Shown one piece after another: positions 1 through 9,813 of a stretch of DNA of 64,000 nt. Within the stretch, counting starts at the first letter, position 1, and the number at the start of each line of letters is the position of its first letter. Both the position numbers and the translations under genes were made by a program. The notes below the pieces were generated by a model, which did no database searches, was not told the DNA's origin, and worked only from the letters and a program-made list of their open reading frames with translations. Source of the stretch: Haliovirga abyssi. Lineage in GTDB: Bacteria; Fusobacteriota; Fusobacteriia; Fusobacteriales; Haliovirgaceae. The stretch spans positions 1,422,637-1,486,636 of the forward strand of contig NZ_AP027059.1 in assembly GCF_030295325.1 (NCBI RefSeq), given 5' to 3'.

Positions 1-1103
1 TATTTTTTTATCATACCTATTGTTCTATTTAATAAATTTCCTAAGTCATTAGCTAAATCTGCATTTATTCTTTGTACCATTGCTCTTGTAGAGTAATCTC
101 CATCCATTCCAAAATGAACTTCTCTCATTAGAAAATATCTAAAAGCATCTAATCCATATTTTTCTACTTCACTCTTAGGATTAACTACATTTCCTTTTGA
201 TTTTGACATTTTTTCTCCTGCTGCTGTCCACCATCCATGTGCAAATATTTTACTAGGTAATTTTTCTCCTGCTGCCATTAACATAATTGGCCATATTATA
301 GCATGAAATCTCAATATATCTTTTCCTAACAGATGTACAACTTCTCCATTATTCCAAAACTTATCAAACATTTCAGGGTTGTTTTCATATCCTACTGCTG
401 TTAAATAGTTTGTCAAAGCATCAAACCATACATATACTACATGCTCTTTATCTATTTCTAAAGGTATCCCCCATTTAAATGTGTTCCTCGAAATTGATAA
501 ATCTTTTAATCCTTGTTTTATAAATGAAGTTACTTCATTTTTTCTATATGAAGGTTGAATAAAATTAGGGTTATCTTCTATATATTTTAATAATTTATCT
601 GCATATTTTGACATTTTAAAAAAATAAGATTCCTCTTTTACAACTCTTAATTTTTTTCCACAATCTGGACAACTGTCTCCTTCTCCCATTTGTGATTCAG
701 GAACAAAATTTTCACACGAAACGCAATAATGTCCTTCATATTCTCCTTTATAAATATCCCCATTTTCATATACTTTTTTTATAATTTTTTCTACAGATTT
801 TATATGTCTATCTTCTGTTGTTCTTATAAAATCATTGTTATTTATATTTAATAAATTCCACATTTTTTGAAATTTAGGCGTTATTGAATCTACAAATTCT
901 TGAGGACTCATTCCTTTTAATTTTGCAGCTTCTTCTATTTTTTGTCCATGTTCATCTGTTCCTGTTAGAAAAAAAACATCATATCCTGCTGTTTTTTTAT
1001 ATCTAGCTAACACATCAGCTGCAATTGTAGTATATGCTGAGCCTACATGCGGTTCTCCATTTACATAATATATTGGCGTTGTTACATAAAAATTTTTACC
1101 CAT
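1..1103 (-). CDS. metG: Methionyl-tRNA synthetase, 3' end outside window
   Basis: Charges tRNA-Met with methionine in the cytoplasm. I translated the minus strand from ATG at 1101-1103 and it stays open to base 1, so about 367 N-terminal residues are present and the C-terminus is missing. The class I signature is HVGSAY near residue 19, and KMSKS falls near residue 300. A four-cysteine zinc site (CVSC ... CPDCG) lies in the connective region, as in zinc-binding MetG enzymes. An AGGAGG Shine-Dalgarno at 1115-1120 supports the start. It lies 37 bp behind the chemoreceptor gene and is probably transcribed with it. Confidence 0.96.
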   Translation of the reverse strand, partial: MGKNFYVTTPIYYVNGEPHVGSAYTTIAADVLARYKKTAGYDVFFLTGTDEHGQKIEEAAKLKGMSPQEFVDSITPKFQKMWNLLNINNNDFIRTTEDRHIKSVEKIIKKVYENGDIYKGEYEGHYCVSCENFVPESQMGEGDSCPDCGKKLRVVKEESYFFKMSKYADKLLKYIEDNPNFIQPSYRKNEVTSFIKQGLKDLSISRNTFKWGIPLEIDKEHVVYVWFDALTNYLTAVGYENNPEMFDKFWNNGEVVHLLGKDILRFHAIIWPIMLMAAGEKLPSKIFAHGWWTAAGEKMSKSKGNVVNPKSEVEKYGLDAFRYFLMREVHFGMDGDYSTRAMVQRINADLANDLGNLLNRTIGMIKK

Positions 1104-1140
1104 TTTTATTATTTCCTCCTATTTTTTATTGTTCCTAAAT

Positions 1141-2913
1141 TCAAATTTCTTTTAATTGATTTTTATCATTTTCCTCTATTTTAAAATTGCTTATGTTTTT
1201 AGACAGATTTAAAGTTAAATCTATCAGAATATTTATTTCAGCTAAAGAATAATCCAATAAATCTCTAACACCTTTTGAAATGTCACTATTATTTATAGAT
1301 AACTCTTCTATTCCAGTAGAATTATCTGTGATTTCTTTTACTACTTTTGTTATTCCCTCAGAAGAATTAGTTTGATCTTTTGTTAATTCTGTTATTTTTC
1401 TTATCTCTGTATCATTTTTATCAATTATATTTATAATAGATAATATTACTGTTTTTACACTTTCTGTTATCTCTAATCCTTTCCTCACACTTATTTCTAT
1501 ATCATCATTTGCCTCTTTTACAGTACTTACCTCTGTTTGGATATCATTTACAAGTTTTTCAATTTTTTCTGTTTCATCACTTGTTTTTTCTGCTAATTTT
1601 TTTATTTCATCTGCAACAATGGCAAACCCTTTTCCTGCCTCACCTGCTCTTGCAGCTTCTATTGATGCATTTAATGCAAGCAAATTAGTTTGATCTGACA
1701 ATGAATTTATAGCTGTTATAATATCTCCAATTCCTAAAGATATACTTATTAAATCTTTTATCTTTTTTTCTGCTCTTTCAACACTACTGCTTATATCTAA
1801 CATCCCAACTGCCATTTCTTTTATTTTACTTTCACCTATTTTCGCTGTATCTATTGTCTCTTTTGATAATTTCAAACTATCTTCCACATTATTTTGAACT
1901 TTTTTCCCAGTTTCTGCTATTTCTTCTAGCTCTGCTAAAGTCTCTTCTATTCCTGCCGTTTGATTTCTCACATTATCAAGAACTACCTCTATATTTTCTT
2001 CTAAATCTTCCATTCCTTTTTCAATTATCTTTTCATTTAAATTATTATTTCTTTTATTATACCTATTTCCTTTTGAGACATTATCTAATACAAAAGTTAT
2101 TTTTTCTGTCTTTTCACTAACTTCAAATATTAATTGTTTTATACTATATATTATATCGTTTAAATTACCAACAAAACTATTAAAATATGTTGCTAATTCG
2201 CCTATTTCATCTTTTCTTTTTACAAAAATTCTTTTCGTTAAGTCTCCTTTCCCTTCAGCTATTTTTTTTAATCTATCTGCAACTATTTTTAAATTTTTTA
2301 ATAAGTATATTATAATAATATAAATTCCAATAAATAGAACAATTATTATAAATAATAATATATACAAACGCAATTTCAAACTATTAATTTTTTTATAAAA
2401 TGATTTTGTATTTTCATTTAATTGAGTTTGTATAATCTCATCTAATTCTTTCATGCTTTTTAATGCTGGACCATCACTTATCTTCACTGTTGAATCTATT
2501 TCTTTTACAGTTTTATTCTCTTCTTTTAATTTTATTGCTAATTTTAAATTTCTATTATATTCTTCAAAAGTATTATTAATTATTTTCAAATCATACTTTT
2601 CTTTTTCTCCTAAATCATTAAATTTTAAATACTCTTTATAATTTTCTCTAAATGAATTCATCTGTTTTTCAAAAGATTTTATTTGCTTTTCTTGACCTCT
2701 AATTATATAATTTTTAAATTGATGTATTGCACCACCATATCCAAAATTATCTCTTATTTTTGAAATTAATACAGATCTTCTCATTATATTATTATCAATT
2801 ATACGCCACTGCTGTTGTAAATTATTTATTTCTATAAATATAAATAATCCCTTAACTACTAAAATAGCACCAATAATGCTCATAAAAATATTTAACTTAG
2901 TCTTTATTCTCAT
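1141..2913 (-). CDS. Methyl-accepting chemotaxis protein
   Basis: Transmembrane chemoreceptor that would signal to CheA/CheW. It has 590 residues: a membrane helix at about 10-30, an extracytoplasmic helical sensor region of roughly 150 residues, a second membrane helix near 183-205, a HAMP segment ([16 protein letters not shown] onward), and a long coiled-coil signalling domain. The conserved hairpin [19 protein letters not shown] is intact. There is no C-terminal CheR-binding pentapeptide. The ligand cannot be told from sequence. It starts 13 bp after the Rpn-like gene and ends 37 bp before metG. A chemoreceptor implies a motile relative, since non-motile Fusobacterium usually lacks these. 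Confidence 0.93.
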   Translation of the reverse strand: MRIKTKLNIFMSIIGAILVVKGLFIFIEINNLQQQWRIIDNNIMRRSVLISKIRDNFGYGGAIHQFKNYIIRGQEKQIKSFEKQMNSFRENYKEYLKFNDLGEKEKYDLKIINNTFEEYNRNLKLAIKLKEENKTVKEIDSTVKISDGPALKSMKELDEIIQTQLNENTKSFYKKINSLKLRLYILLFIIIVLFIGIYIIIIYLLKNLKIVADRLKKIAEGKGDLTKRIFVKRKDEIGELATYFNSFVGNLNDIIYSIKQLIFEVSEKTEKITFVLDNVSKGNRYNKRNNNLNEKIIEKGMEDLEENIEVVLDNVRNQTAGIEETLAELEEIAETGKKVQNNVEDSLKLSKETIDTAKIGESKIKEMAVGMLDISSSVERAEKKIKDLISISLGIGDIITAINSLSDQTNLLALNASIEAARAGEAGKGFAIVADEIKKLAEKTSDETEKIEKLVNDIQTEVSTVKEANDDIEISVRKGLEITESVKTVILSIINIIDKNDTEIRKITELTKDQTNSSEGITKVVKEITDNSTGIEELSINNSDISKGVRDLLDYSLAEINILIDLTLNLSKNISNFKIEENDKNQLKEI

Positions 2914-2926
2914 TATATATTCCCCC

Positions 2927-3769
2927 TTATTTTTTCAACTTTTCAATCTCCTCTTCACTTAATCCCGTCTTTTCCATTATAGTTTTCAAATCTAAAACAT
3001 CTAATAAACTTTTTGCTATCTCTATATTTCTCTTTTTTATCCCTTTTTCAATCCCTTTTTCAATCCCCTTTTTTTCAGCTTTTTTTAGAGCTGCATCTTC
3101 ATCTCTTAACCATTTTAATCTAGCTTCATAACTTTCACGCTCATCTTTATTTAATGACATCTCTTCTAATATCTCTACCGCTTTTTTTATTGTAGATACC
3201 TCTTCTAGCTCTTTTGGAAGTTTATTTTCTTCATATTTTTCTGCTCTTTTTAAAAAGTTTACCCATCTATCTAACATTGTACTGAATTTTTCATTATATT
3301 TCTCTAGTTCTATAAAATGTATCTCTAAATGATCTATAAACTCATCTTTACTTTCCATATTTATTATTTTATAAATATTATGATAATTTTCCTCATCTAA
3401 ACATCTAAAATTTAATATATTTATGCTTATTGTCTTCTTTAAATTATCATAATTTATCCCTGTGGATAGTTGACCTGAATATAATCTTGCCCAATAATAC
3501 AATGCTCTCTTGTCAAAGTATTCCTGATCAATTATTTGCATTTCTATATTATACCAACGCCCTCTTTGATCTACCGCTTTTATATCCAATATTGATAATT
3601 TATCATTTCTAAAATTCTTATCATTATAAGGGTTTTTAAGTTCTAACTCTGTTACTCTATCATCTTCTGATACTACTGAATTTATAAAATCTAATAACAA
3701 ATCCTTATTATCTTCCGAACCAAATAATTTTTTAAATACAAAATCTACTCTCGGATTTATTCTACACAT
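2927..3769 (-). CDS. Rpn-family PD-(D/E)XK nuclease / putative transposase
   Basis: Belongs to the Rpn/YhgA-like family, whose studied members are DNA endonucleases that promote recombination. Visible marks are the N-terminal [15 protein letters not shown], a nuclease core with [19 protein letters not shown] (the D...ExQ catalytic pattern), and the typical C-terminal charged repeat (EKGIEKGI-type) before a short helical tail. The open frame begins with GTG at 3778, but AGAGGTG lies directly over it, so ATG at 3767-3769 (MCRINPR) is the better start. These genes are often mobile. This one sits between pdxA and the chemoreceptor, next to a MITE-like repeat. Confidence 0.85.
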   Translation of the reverse strand: MCRINPRVDFVFKKLFGSEDNKDLLLDFINSVVSEDDRVTELELKNPYNDKNFRNDKLSILDIKAVDQRGRWYNIEMQIIDQEYFDKRALYYWARLYSGQLSTGINYDNLKKTISINILNFRCLDEENYHNIYKIINMESKDEFIDHLEIHFIELEKYNEKFSTMLDRWVNFLKRAEKYEENKLPKELEEVSTIKKAVEILEEMSLNKDERESYEARLKWLRDEDAALKKAEKKGIEKGIEKGIKKRNIEIAKSLLDVLDLKTIMEKTGLSEEEIEKLKK

Positions 3770-3806
3770 AACCATCACCTCTACTTTATAAGTATTTTAT
3801 CTTAAA

Positions 3807-3880
3807 TAACATTTAAAAAATAAACTTCTCATATTTCATTATAAAAACTCTTGAATATCTATATATTTCAAAACAAAAAT
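3807..3880. repeat. MITE-like repeat family A, partial copy
   Basis: AACATTTAAAAAATAAAC followed by TTATAAAAACTCTTGAAT and a TTTCAAAACAAAA block. It aligns by eye over about 74 bp with 50388-50460 and in part with 59797-59870. The right terminal arm (CGTTCCT) is missing or degraded here. It lies in the 118-bp gap between pdxA and the Rpn-like gene. Confidence 0.7.
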
Positions 3881-3887
3881 ATTGTTT

Positions 3888-4931
3888 CTAATCCATCCCT
3901 AAAGAATTTTCTATTATTATATTTGCTACACCCACAGCTTTTTTCAAAGAACCATAATCAGCTAAATTTTTCCCAGCTATATCATATGCTGTCCCATGAT
4001 CCACAGAAGTTCTAATTATCGGTAATCCTACAGTTATATTTACTCCAAGTCCAAAAGATTCCATTTTCATTGGAATTAATCCTTGATCATGATACATTAC
4101 AACCGCTATATTAAATTCATCTTTTAACATTCTAACAAAAAGTGTATCTGGAACAATAGGTCCTTCCACTTCTATTCCAAGTTTCTTTGCTTCTTCAACT
4201 GCTGGTAAGATTTCTTTTATCTCTTCATCACCAAATAATCCCCCTTCTCCATTATGAGGATTTAATCCTGATACAGCTATTTTAGTTTTTATTCCTAACA
4301 GTTTTTTTGCTTTATTGGCAAGTTTTATCTTCTTTAATATATTTTCTTTTTTTACCTTTTTTATAGCATCATTTAAAGATAAATGAGTTGTATTTAAGAC
4401 AACTGTTATTTTATCACCTTTTAAAATCATTGCATAATTTTTTGTATTTGTATTATCTGCTAAAAAAGATGTATGCCCACTATAATGATAACCTGCTAAA
4501 TTTATAGCTTCTTTACTAATTGGTGCTGTTACCATTGCATCAAAAGTTTTATCTTTTGTTAATTCAAGAGCTTTTTCAATATATAGCATACTCATCTTTC
4601 CAGATTGTTTTGTAGGAATTCCTATTTCTAATTCCTTAGCTTTAGCAATATTTTCATCTATAGTTTTATGCTCAACATTAATAATTGGAATTATATTTTT
4701 AGAAATAATATTTTTTATCTCTTCTCTATTTTTATAATTTCCCAAAATATCTTCTACTTTTAAATCTAAATTATACTTTCCTATGTAATATTTTAGTATT
4801 TCTTTATCTCCAACAACTACTGGTATAAAATTATTTCCACTTTTTGAAAAAAAATCTTTATAAAATTTCAATATAATTTCTGGTCCAATACCTGCTGGAT
4901 CTCCCATTGTAATTAATATTTTGTTTTTCAT
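3888..4931 (-). CDS. pdxA: 4-hydroxythreonine-4-phosphate dehydrogenase family
   Basis: NAD-dependent oxidation of 4-phosphohydroxy-L-threonine in pyridoxal phosphate synthesis. Its 347 residues match the family length. Motifs seen: TMGDPAGIGPEI at the N-terminus, GHTSFLAD, SGLNPHNGEGGLFGDEE, MYHDQGLIPMK and VDHGTAYDIAGK; these include the metal-binding histidines. No other vitamin B6 gene is nearby. The related PdxA2/DenD branch acts on other phosphorylated hydroxy acids, so the exact substrate is open. It is followed by a repeat and the Rpn-like gene. Confidence 0.9.
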   Translation of the reverse strand: MKNKILITMGDPAGIGPEIILKFYKDFFSKSGNNFIPVVVGDKEILKYYIGKYNLDLKVEDILGNYKNREEIKNIISKNIIPIINVEHKTIDENIAKAKELEIGIPTKQSGKMSMLYIEKALELTKDKTFDAMVTAPISKEAINLAGYHYSGHTSFLADNTNTKNYAMILKGDKITVVLNTTHLSLNDAIKKVKKENILKKIKLANKAKKLLGIKTKIAVSGLNPHNGEGGLFGDEEIKEILPAVEEAKKLGIEVEGPIVPDTLFVRMLKDEFNIAVVMYHDQGLIPMKMESFGLGVNITVGLPIIRTSVDHGTAYDIAGKNLADYGSLKKAVGVANIIIENSLGMD

Positions 4932-5010
4932 AACTACTCTCCAATTTATATTTATTTTCCTGAATTATAACACATTTTTTAAAATATATTAAGTGTTTTT
5001 TATAATATAA

Positions 5011-5123
5011 AAAATAAGCTACGCTTCATAATGTAAAGTATAAATGTTTTTCAAAATTTTTGGTTTCTGAAAAATTTTGCTTTGAAAAATTGCATATTTC
5101 AAAAAAACGGCGTAGCTTATTTT
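5011..5123. repeat. Hairpin repeat family B, full copy
   Basis: Perfect 14-bp inverted arms AAAATAAGCTACGC (5011-5024) and GCGTAGCTTATTTT (5110-5123) enclose a second hairpin, CAAAATTTTT / AAAAATTTTG. The sequence after the right arm (CTGAATAAATTTATA...TTCCTAT, to about 5150) recurs near 25345-25375 and 43210-43240. It lies between the end of uvrB and the start of pdxA on the minus strand and may also terminate transcription. Confidence 0.75.
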
Positions 5124-5180
5124 CTGAATAAATTTATAATTTCCTATTATATCAATGAACGTTAAAAAAATCTTTTGTTC

Positions 5181-7166
5181 TTATATTTCCAATAATATCT
5201 CTTTTATTTTTTTCATTTCATCTCTAGCTTGTATAGCTTTTTCAAAATTTAACTCTTCTGCATATTTTTTCATATCTTTTCCTAATTTTTTTATTTCTGC
5301 TTCCATTTGAGTTTTATTTCTATATATTTTTTTTACTTCTAATATTTTTTTATCTCCAATTATAGTTTCATAATCATAATTTAAAGCATCTTTTGGTAAT
5401 TCTTTTATTATTTGTTTTGGATCTATATTGTTATCTATATTATATTTTTTTTGTTTTTTCTTACGCCTATTTATCTCATATAGTGCTTCTTTCATTGATT
5501 TTGTTTCTTTATCTGCATACAAGATCACTCTTCCATTTATATTTCTAGATGCTCTCCCCATTGTTTGAATTAATGATCTCCTTGATCTTAAAAATCCCTC
5601 TTTATCAGCTTCTAATATTGCTACTAATGAAACTTCTGGAATATCAAGCCCCTCTCTTAATAGATTTATTCCAACCAAAACATCAAATTCACCCATTCTA
5701 AGACCTCTTATTATATCTACTCTTTCTAATGTGTCTATTCCAGAATGCATATATTTCACTTTTATCCCAAATTCCAAATAGTATTCTGTTAATTCTTCTG
5801 CCATTTTTTTTGTTAATGTTGTTACTAATACTCTTTCCTTTCTTTTAGCTATTTTATATATTTCACTCATCAAATCATCAACTTGGTTTGTAGTTGGTCT
5901 AATCTCAATTTCAGGCTCTACAATTCCTGTCGGTCTAATTAGTTGCTCTGCAATATTAGCTTTAGAATTTTCTATCTCAAAATCTCCAGGAGTAGCAGAT
6001 ACAAATACCAACTGTTTTGCTTTTTTTAAAAATTCCTTAAATTGCAAAGGCCTATTATCATATGCAGATGGCAACCTAAATCCATTTTCTACTAAAACTG
6101 TTTTTCTTGCTCTATCCCCATTATACATTCCTCTTATTTGTGGAGCTCCAACATGAGATTCATCTATAAACACAATAAAATCTTTTGAAAAATAATCTAA
6201 TAAAGTATATGGAGTTTCTCCAGCTTTTCTTTCAGCTAAATATCTCGAATAATTTTCTATCCCTTTACAATAACCAATTTCCCTTATCATCTCTAAATCA
6301 TATTGTGTCCTCTGCCTTATTCTTTGTGCTTCTAATAATTTTCCATTTTTTTCAAAAAATTCAACTTGAGTTATCATCTCTTCTCTTATTTGATTTAATA
6401 TTTTTTCTATCTTTTTTTCTTCTGTAACATAATGAGTTGCTGGCATTATCATTATTCTTTCTAAATTTTTTTTTATTTTTTTCCCTGTTAATGGATCTAT
6501 TTCAGAAATCTCTTCTAATTCATCTCCAAAAAATTCTAATTTATAAGCTGTATCCATATATACTGGGTATATATCTACTGTATCCCCTTTTACTCGAAAC
6601 TTTCCTCTTGAAAACTCTATATCATTTCTCTCATATCTAATACTAATTAATTTTTTTAATATCTCTTTTCTAGGTGGTGCATAGCCTTTTTCTAATGGCA
6701 AACTCATTTTCCTATATACTTCTGGAGCTCCTAACCCATAAATTGCAGAGACAGATGCAACAATTATAACATCATTTCTATTTAATAACGCTGCTGTAGC
6801 AGCATGTCTTAATTTGTCAATTTCATCATTTATAGATGAATCCTTTTCAATATATGTATCTGTACTTGCAATATATGCTTCAGGTTGATAATAATCATAA
6901 TATGACACAAAATATTCTACTGCATTTTCTGGAAAAAATGCTTTATATTCTGAATATAATTGTGCAGCTAAAGTTTTATTAGGAGCCATAATAAGCGCAG
7001 GTCTATTAGTCTTAGCTATTACATTAGCTATTGTAAAAGTTTTTCCAGAACCAGTTACCCCTAATAGAGTTTGATATTTATTATTATTATCTAAACTATC
7101 AATTAATTTTGCAATAGCAGTTGGTTGATCTCCTGTAGGACTAAATTTAGAAACTAATTTAAACAT
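5181..7166 (-). CDS. uvrB: UvrABC excinuclease subunit B
   Basis: Damage-verifying helicase of nucleotide excision repair; it takes the lesion from UvrA and recruits UvrC. At 661 residues it is full length. Seen: Walker A in [17 protein letters not shown] (about residue 35-50), the beta-hairpin segment [11 protein letters not shown] that grips damaged DNA, DESH box ([11 protein letters not shown]), helicase motifs [15 protein letters not shown] and QTMGRASRN, and a C-terminal UVR motif ([16 protein letters not shown]) for UvrC contact. No uvrA or uvrC is in the window. Confidence 0.98.
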   Translation of the reverse strand: MFKLVSKFSPTGDQPTAIAKLIDSLDNNNKYQTLLGVTGSGKTFTIANVIAKTNRPALIMAPNKTLAAQLYSEYKAFFPENAVEYFVSYYDYYQPEAYIASTDTYIEKDSSINDEIDKLRHAATAALLNRNDVIIVASVSAIYGLGAPEVYRKMSLPLEKGYAPPRKEILKKLISIRYERNDIEFSRGKFRVKGDTVDIYPVYMDTAYKLEFFGDELEEISEIDPLTGKKIKKNLERIMIMPATHYVTEEKKIEKILNQIREEMITQVEFFEKNGKLLEAQRIRQRTQYDLEMIREIGYCKGIENYSRYLAERKAGETPYTLLDYFSKDFIVFIDESHVGAPQIRGMYNGDRARKTVLVENGFRLPSAYDNRPLQFKEFLKKAKQLVFVSATPGDFEIENSKANIAEQLIRPTGIVEPEIEIRPTTNQVDDLMSEIYKIAKRKERVLVTTLTKKMAEELTEYYLEFGIKVKYMHSGIDTLERVDIIRGLRMGEFDVLVGINLLREGLDIPEVSLVAILEADKEGFLRSRRSLIQTMGRASRNINGRVILYADKETKSMKEALYEINRRKKKQKKYNIDNNIDPKQIIKELPKDALNYDYETIIGDKKILEVKKIYRNKTQMEAEIKKLGKDMKKYAEELNFEKAIQARDEMKKIKEILLEI

Positions 7167-7545
7167 ATTTAATCTCCTTTCAATAAAAAGTAAGATACAC
7201 TTTCTACTATTTTCATCTTTTTCTATTATATCCAGATATCATTATTAATTTTAATAAATCTTTCCAGTTTCAAGAATTTTTTTCCTCTCTCCTATCTTTA
7301 CCCTCTTTTATTCTTTTATTCTTTTATTCTTTTATTCTTTTTATAATTCCCGTGCATTTGTGTAAAATAATAAATTTTCTTGGTGAAATTCCCGTTAAGC
7401 AGCTGTCATTGTTTGAGCGTAGCGAGTTTGACAGTTGTAGGGAATGAGCCTTAGAAAATTATTATTTGGAACATTAGCACTTGATTTTTTGTTACTTTTT
7501 CATCAAGGAAAAAGTAAAGATTCTCTAATTTCAAAAATAGAAAAC
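7167..7545. other. Non-coding stretch with hairpins and simple repeat
   Basis: This stretch between wzz and uvrB holds no convincing gene. It has an 8-bp tandem repeat at 7304-7342, an inverted repeat AGCTGTCA/TGACAGTT at 7401-7436 around GAGCGTAGCGAG, and a perfect 9-bp hairpin TTACTTTTT/AAAAAGTAA at 7492-7517. From memory, such GAGCGTAGCGAG and TTACTTTTTC...AAAAAGTAA blocks occur as dispersed non-coding elements in many low-GC genomes. A 71-codon plus-strand frame across it (7444-7659) has no ribosome site or family likeness. Confidence 0.55.
7304..7342. repeat. 8-bp tandem repeat (TTCTTTTA)n
   Basis: Almost five consecutive TTCTTTTA units upstream of uvrB. Simple repeats of this kind change length by slippage. 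It lies about 140 bp before the uvrB start, so it could move promoter spacing, but no promoter was identified there. Confidence 0.8.
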
Positions 7546-7569
7546 AAGCCGAAACAAATGTCTCGGCTT
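7546..7569 (-). terminator. Probable rho-independent terminator after wzz
   Basis: On the minus strand, AAGCCGA ... TCGGCTT forms a 7-bp stem followed by GTTTTCTATTTTT. It lies about 100 bp after the wzz stop codon. Confidence 0.6.
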
Positions 7570-7666
7570 ATGAATGTTCAAAAAATATTATTCTTTTGTT
7601 CTTTTGTTCATAAAAAACTCTTAAGCCCAGTAAATAAACAAATTGATATCCTATTTTAAAACCATT

Positions 7667-8857
7667 CTAATCTTCTTTTATTTTATTCCAATCTACTCCT
7701 TTAATAAATTCTTTAAAAAATGCTAAGAAAATCCCTAAAAATATTCCCAACACAAATCCAATTATTACATTTAATTTTTTATTAGGCTTAATTGGAACTT
7801 TTGGTGTTATTGCTGGATCCAATATATTAATAACACTATTTTCTTTAACTTCATCTATTTTTGCTGTTTCATTTTGAGCTAATAACATTTTATAAATACT
7901 AACTGTTGTTTCCACTTCTCTTTGTAACCTTGACATTTTTATTTTTATATCTGGCACATCTTTTAAAGCAATCATCTCTATTGGAAGTTTTTTATTCCCT
8001 TTTTCCAAAGCTGTAATTTGTCCTTGATATACAGATATCTCTTTTTTTAATTTTTTAACTTCTATATTTTCATTTCCTGTAAATTGTTTTAACACTTCTA
8101 ATTTTCCGCTTAATTCAAATACATTTGTTTTTAATTTTGTTAATATTTCTGTTAAAGCTTGTGCTTCATCCATAATTGAAACTGTATTATATTTTTTTTC
8201 TATATTTTTTAATTTTTCTTCTTGTGTCTTTAATTTTTTTTCTACTAATTTTAATTGCTTTCCTATAAACTCTCTATTTCTTTTTGCTTTTGTAAGATTT
8301 TTTTCTTTAATATATCTTTCTAATTCCGTATAATAATAATTAGATATTTCTGCACTTTTTTCCGCATCATCTAATTCTACATCTACTGTATAAGTTCCAC
8401 TTTTATCATCTTGAGCTACTGTAACTATATTTTTAAGCCATTCTGCAATATCTGTAATTGTTGGTTTATCTTTCTCTTCAAGCTTTGATAGATCTATTTC
8501 GTTTTTTTCTATATAATAATCATATAATTTTAAATTTTTAACTATATCCTCTCTAAAAGTACGACTTTCCATTATTGTTATGAAATTAATTCCTGATTTT
8601 CCACCAGAACTACCCAACATACTGGCAAAAGGTATTGAGCTAGCTAATGCACTAAGACCGTTACTACCATCTCCTTGTTCTGCCATAAATACCATTTCTG
8701 ATTTATAAATTTTTGGCATTCTTATAGAAACCACCGCTGCAATAATTGTTATTAATATTGTGATCCCTATAATTAATTTTTTATTTTTCCATATAACCTT
8801 TATTAAGTCCAATAGATCAATTTCATCTTCTTCTACATATTGTCTGTTTTCTTCCAC
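7667..8857 (-). CDS. Wzz/GumC-type polysaccharide chain-length protein
   Basis: Inner-membrane polysaccharide co-polymerase that would set the length of an exported surface polysaccharide. It has 396 residues: a short cytoplasmic start with DEIDLLDLIKVIWKNKK, a first membrane helix near 33-50, a large helical extracytoplasmic region with coiled coil around 190-330, the proline-rich P-[KV]-x-P-x-x-P-N-K-K motif, and a second membrane helix before the end. No tyrosine kinase domain is fused. It is last in a run of minus-strand genes; no other polysaccharide genes are next to it. Confidence 0.9.
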   Translation of the reverse strand: MEENRQYVEEDEIDLLDLIKVIWKNKKLIIGITILITIIAAVVSIRMPKIYKSEMVFMAEQGDGSNGLSALASSIPFASMLGSSGGKSGINFITIMESRTFREDIVKNLKLYDYYIEKNEIDLSKLEEKDKPTITDIAEWLKNIVTVAQDDKSGTYTVDVELDDAEKSAEISNYYYTELERYIKEKNLTKAKRNREFIGKQLKLVEKKLKTQEEKLKNIEKKYNTVSIMDEAQALTEILTKLKTNVFELSGKLEVLKQFTGNENIEVKKLKKEISVYQGQITALEKGNKKLPIEMIALKDVPDIKIKMSRLQREVETTVSIYKMLLAQNETAKIDEVKENSVINILDPAITPKVPIKPNKKLNVIIGFVLGIFLGIFLAFFKEFIKGVDWNKIKED

Positions 8858-8900
8858 TTCTAAGCCTCCATTATTTTAAATTTAATATTTTGTTTATTTC

Positions 8901-9800
8901 CTAAATATTCTTCAACATATCTATTTCTAATCCTTCAATTGCTAAATCACTATTTTCAAAACTGTTTTTAGCAACTTCTAGTTTTTTTTCTATATCTTCT
9001 TCACTATCTTCTGGATCATGATGAGTTAAAAATAGTTTTTTTACACCTGCCTTTTTTGCATTTTCTGCTGCCATTTCTGGAGTACTATGCCCCCATCCTT
9101 GTTTTTTTAAATAAGTTTTATAATCATATGCTGCATCATGAACCAACACATCTGCATCCTTTGCAAATTGAATTAATTTTGCATCTCCACCAATGTAACT
9201 TTCTACATCTGTTGCAAAAACAAAACTTTTACCCAAATATTCAATTCTATATATATACACTCCATTTTTAGGATGATTATACCCTTTTAATATTTTTACT
9301 ACAACATCATTTTCTGAAGATACAAAATCAGCATGATATTTATTATATACTTTTAATTTTTGACTATCTTTTTTTAAAATCAATACATCTGTATGATTTA
9401 TATCTGTACAGTTTTTCAAAGAACCCATTTCGTCATAACTTACTGGAAAATATGAATATGCCATAGAACTAGAAATCACCTCTTCTATACCATCTTTTAA
9501 AACCTTTGGACCATACAAATTTATTTTATAATTACCAAAATATGCTGGCAAAAATGAAGGAAATCCTTCTGTGTGATCTTTATGAGTATGTGTAAATAGT
9601 ATATTTATATCAGAATGTTTTTTTTCAGCTGCTATTTTTTTCCCTAAACCTATTATCCCTGTTCCTGCATCTAATATTATTATCCCAAAATCTGTTTCAA
9701 CCTCTATACATGTAGTATTCCCACCATATTTTACCCCTTTGTTTCCTGACAATACATAACTTCCTCTTACCCCCCAAAACTTAATATTAAAAACTGCCAT
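8901..9800 (-). CDS. MBL-fold metal-dependent hydrolase
   Basis: Metallo-beta-lactamase-fold protein starting AVFNIKFWGVRGS, a common opening of the PhnP/RNase Z-like subgroup. The metal motif HTHKDH is at about residue 73-78, with later ligands in FATDVES, VHDAAYD, GHSTPEMA and LTHHDPE. Substrates in this group are phosphodiesters or nucleotides; the one here is not predictable. The longest frame starts with GTG at 9812, but AGGTGG lies just upstream of ATG 9798-9800, which is the better start. The preceding GAF-HD-GYP gene ends at 9814, so the two are tightly linked, and a signalling or nucleotide role is possible. Confidence 0.88.
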   Translation of the reverse strand: MAVFNIKFWGVRGSYVLSGNKGVKYGGNTTCIEVETDFGIIILDAGTGIIGLGKKIAAEKKHSDINILFTHTHKDHTEGFPSFLPAYFGNYKINLYGPKVLKDGIEEVISSSMAYSYFPVSYDEMGSLKNCTDINHTDVLILKKDSQKLKVYNKYHADFVSSENDVVVKILKGYNHPKNGVYIYRIEYLGKSFVFATDVESYIGGDAKLIQFAKDADVLVHDAAYDYKTYLKKQGWGHSTPEMAAENAKKAGVKKLFLTHHDPEDSEEDIEKKLEVAKNSFENSDLAIEGLEIDMLKNI

Positions 9801-9813
9801 ACAGTTCACCACC

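Noticed and set aside
7444-7659. 71-codon plus-strand frame MSLRKLLFGTLALDF...
   Set aside because: No ribosome site, opposite to the operon, covers a hairpin repeat and a terminator; similar spurious frames are common in such repeats.
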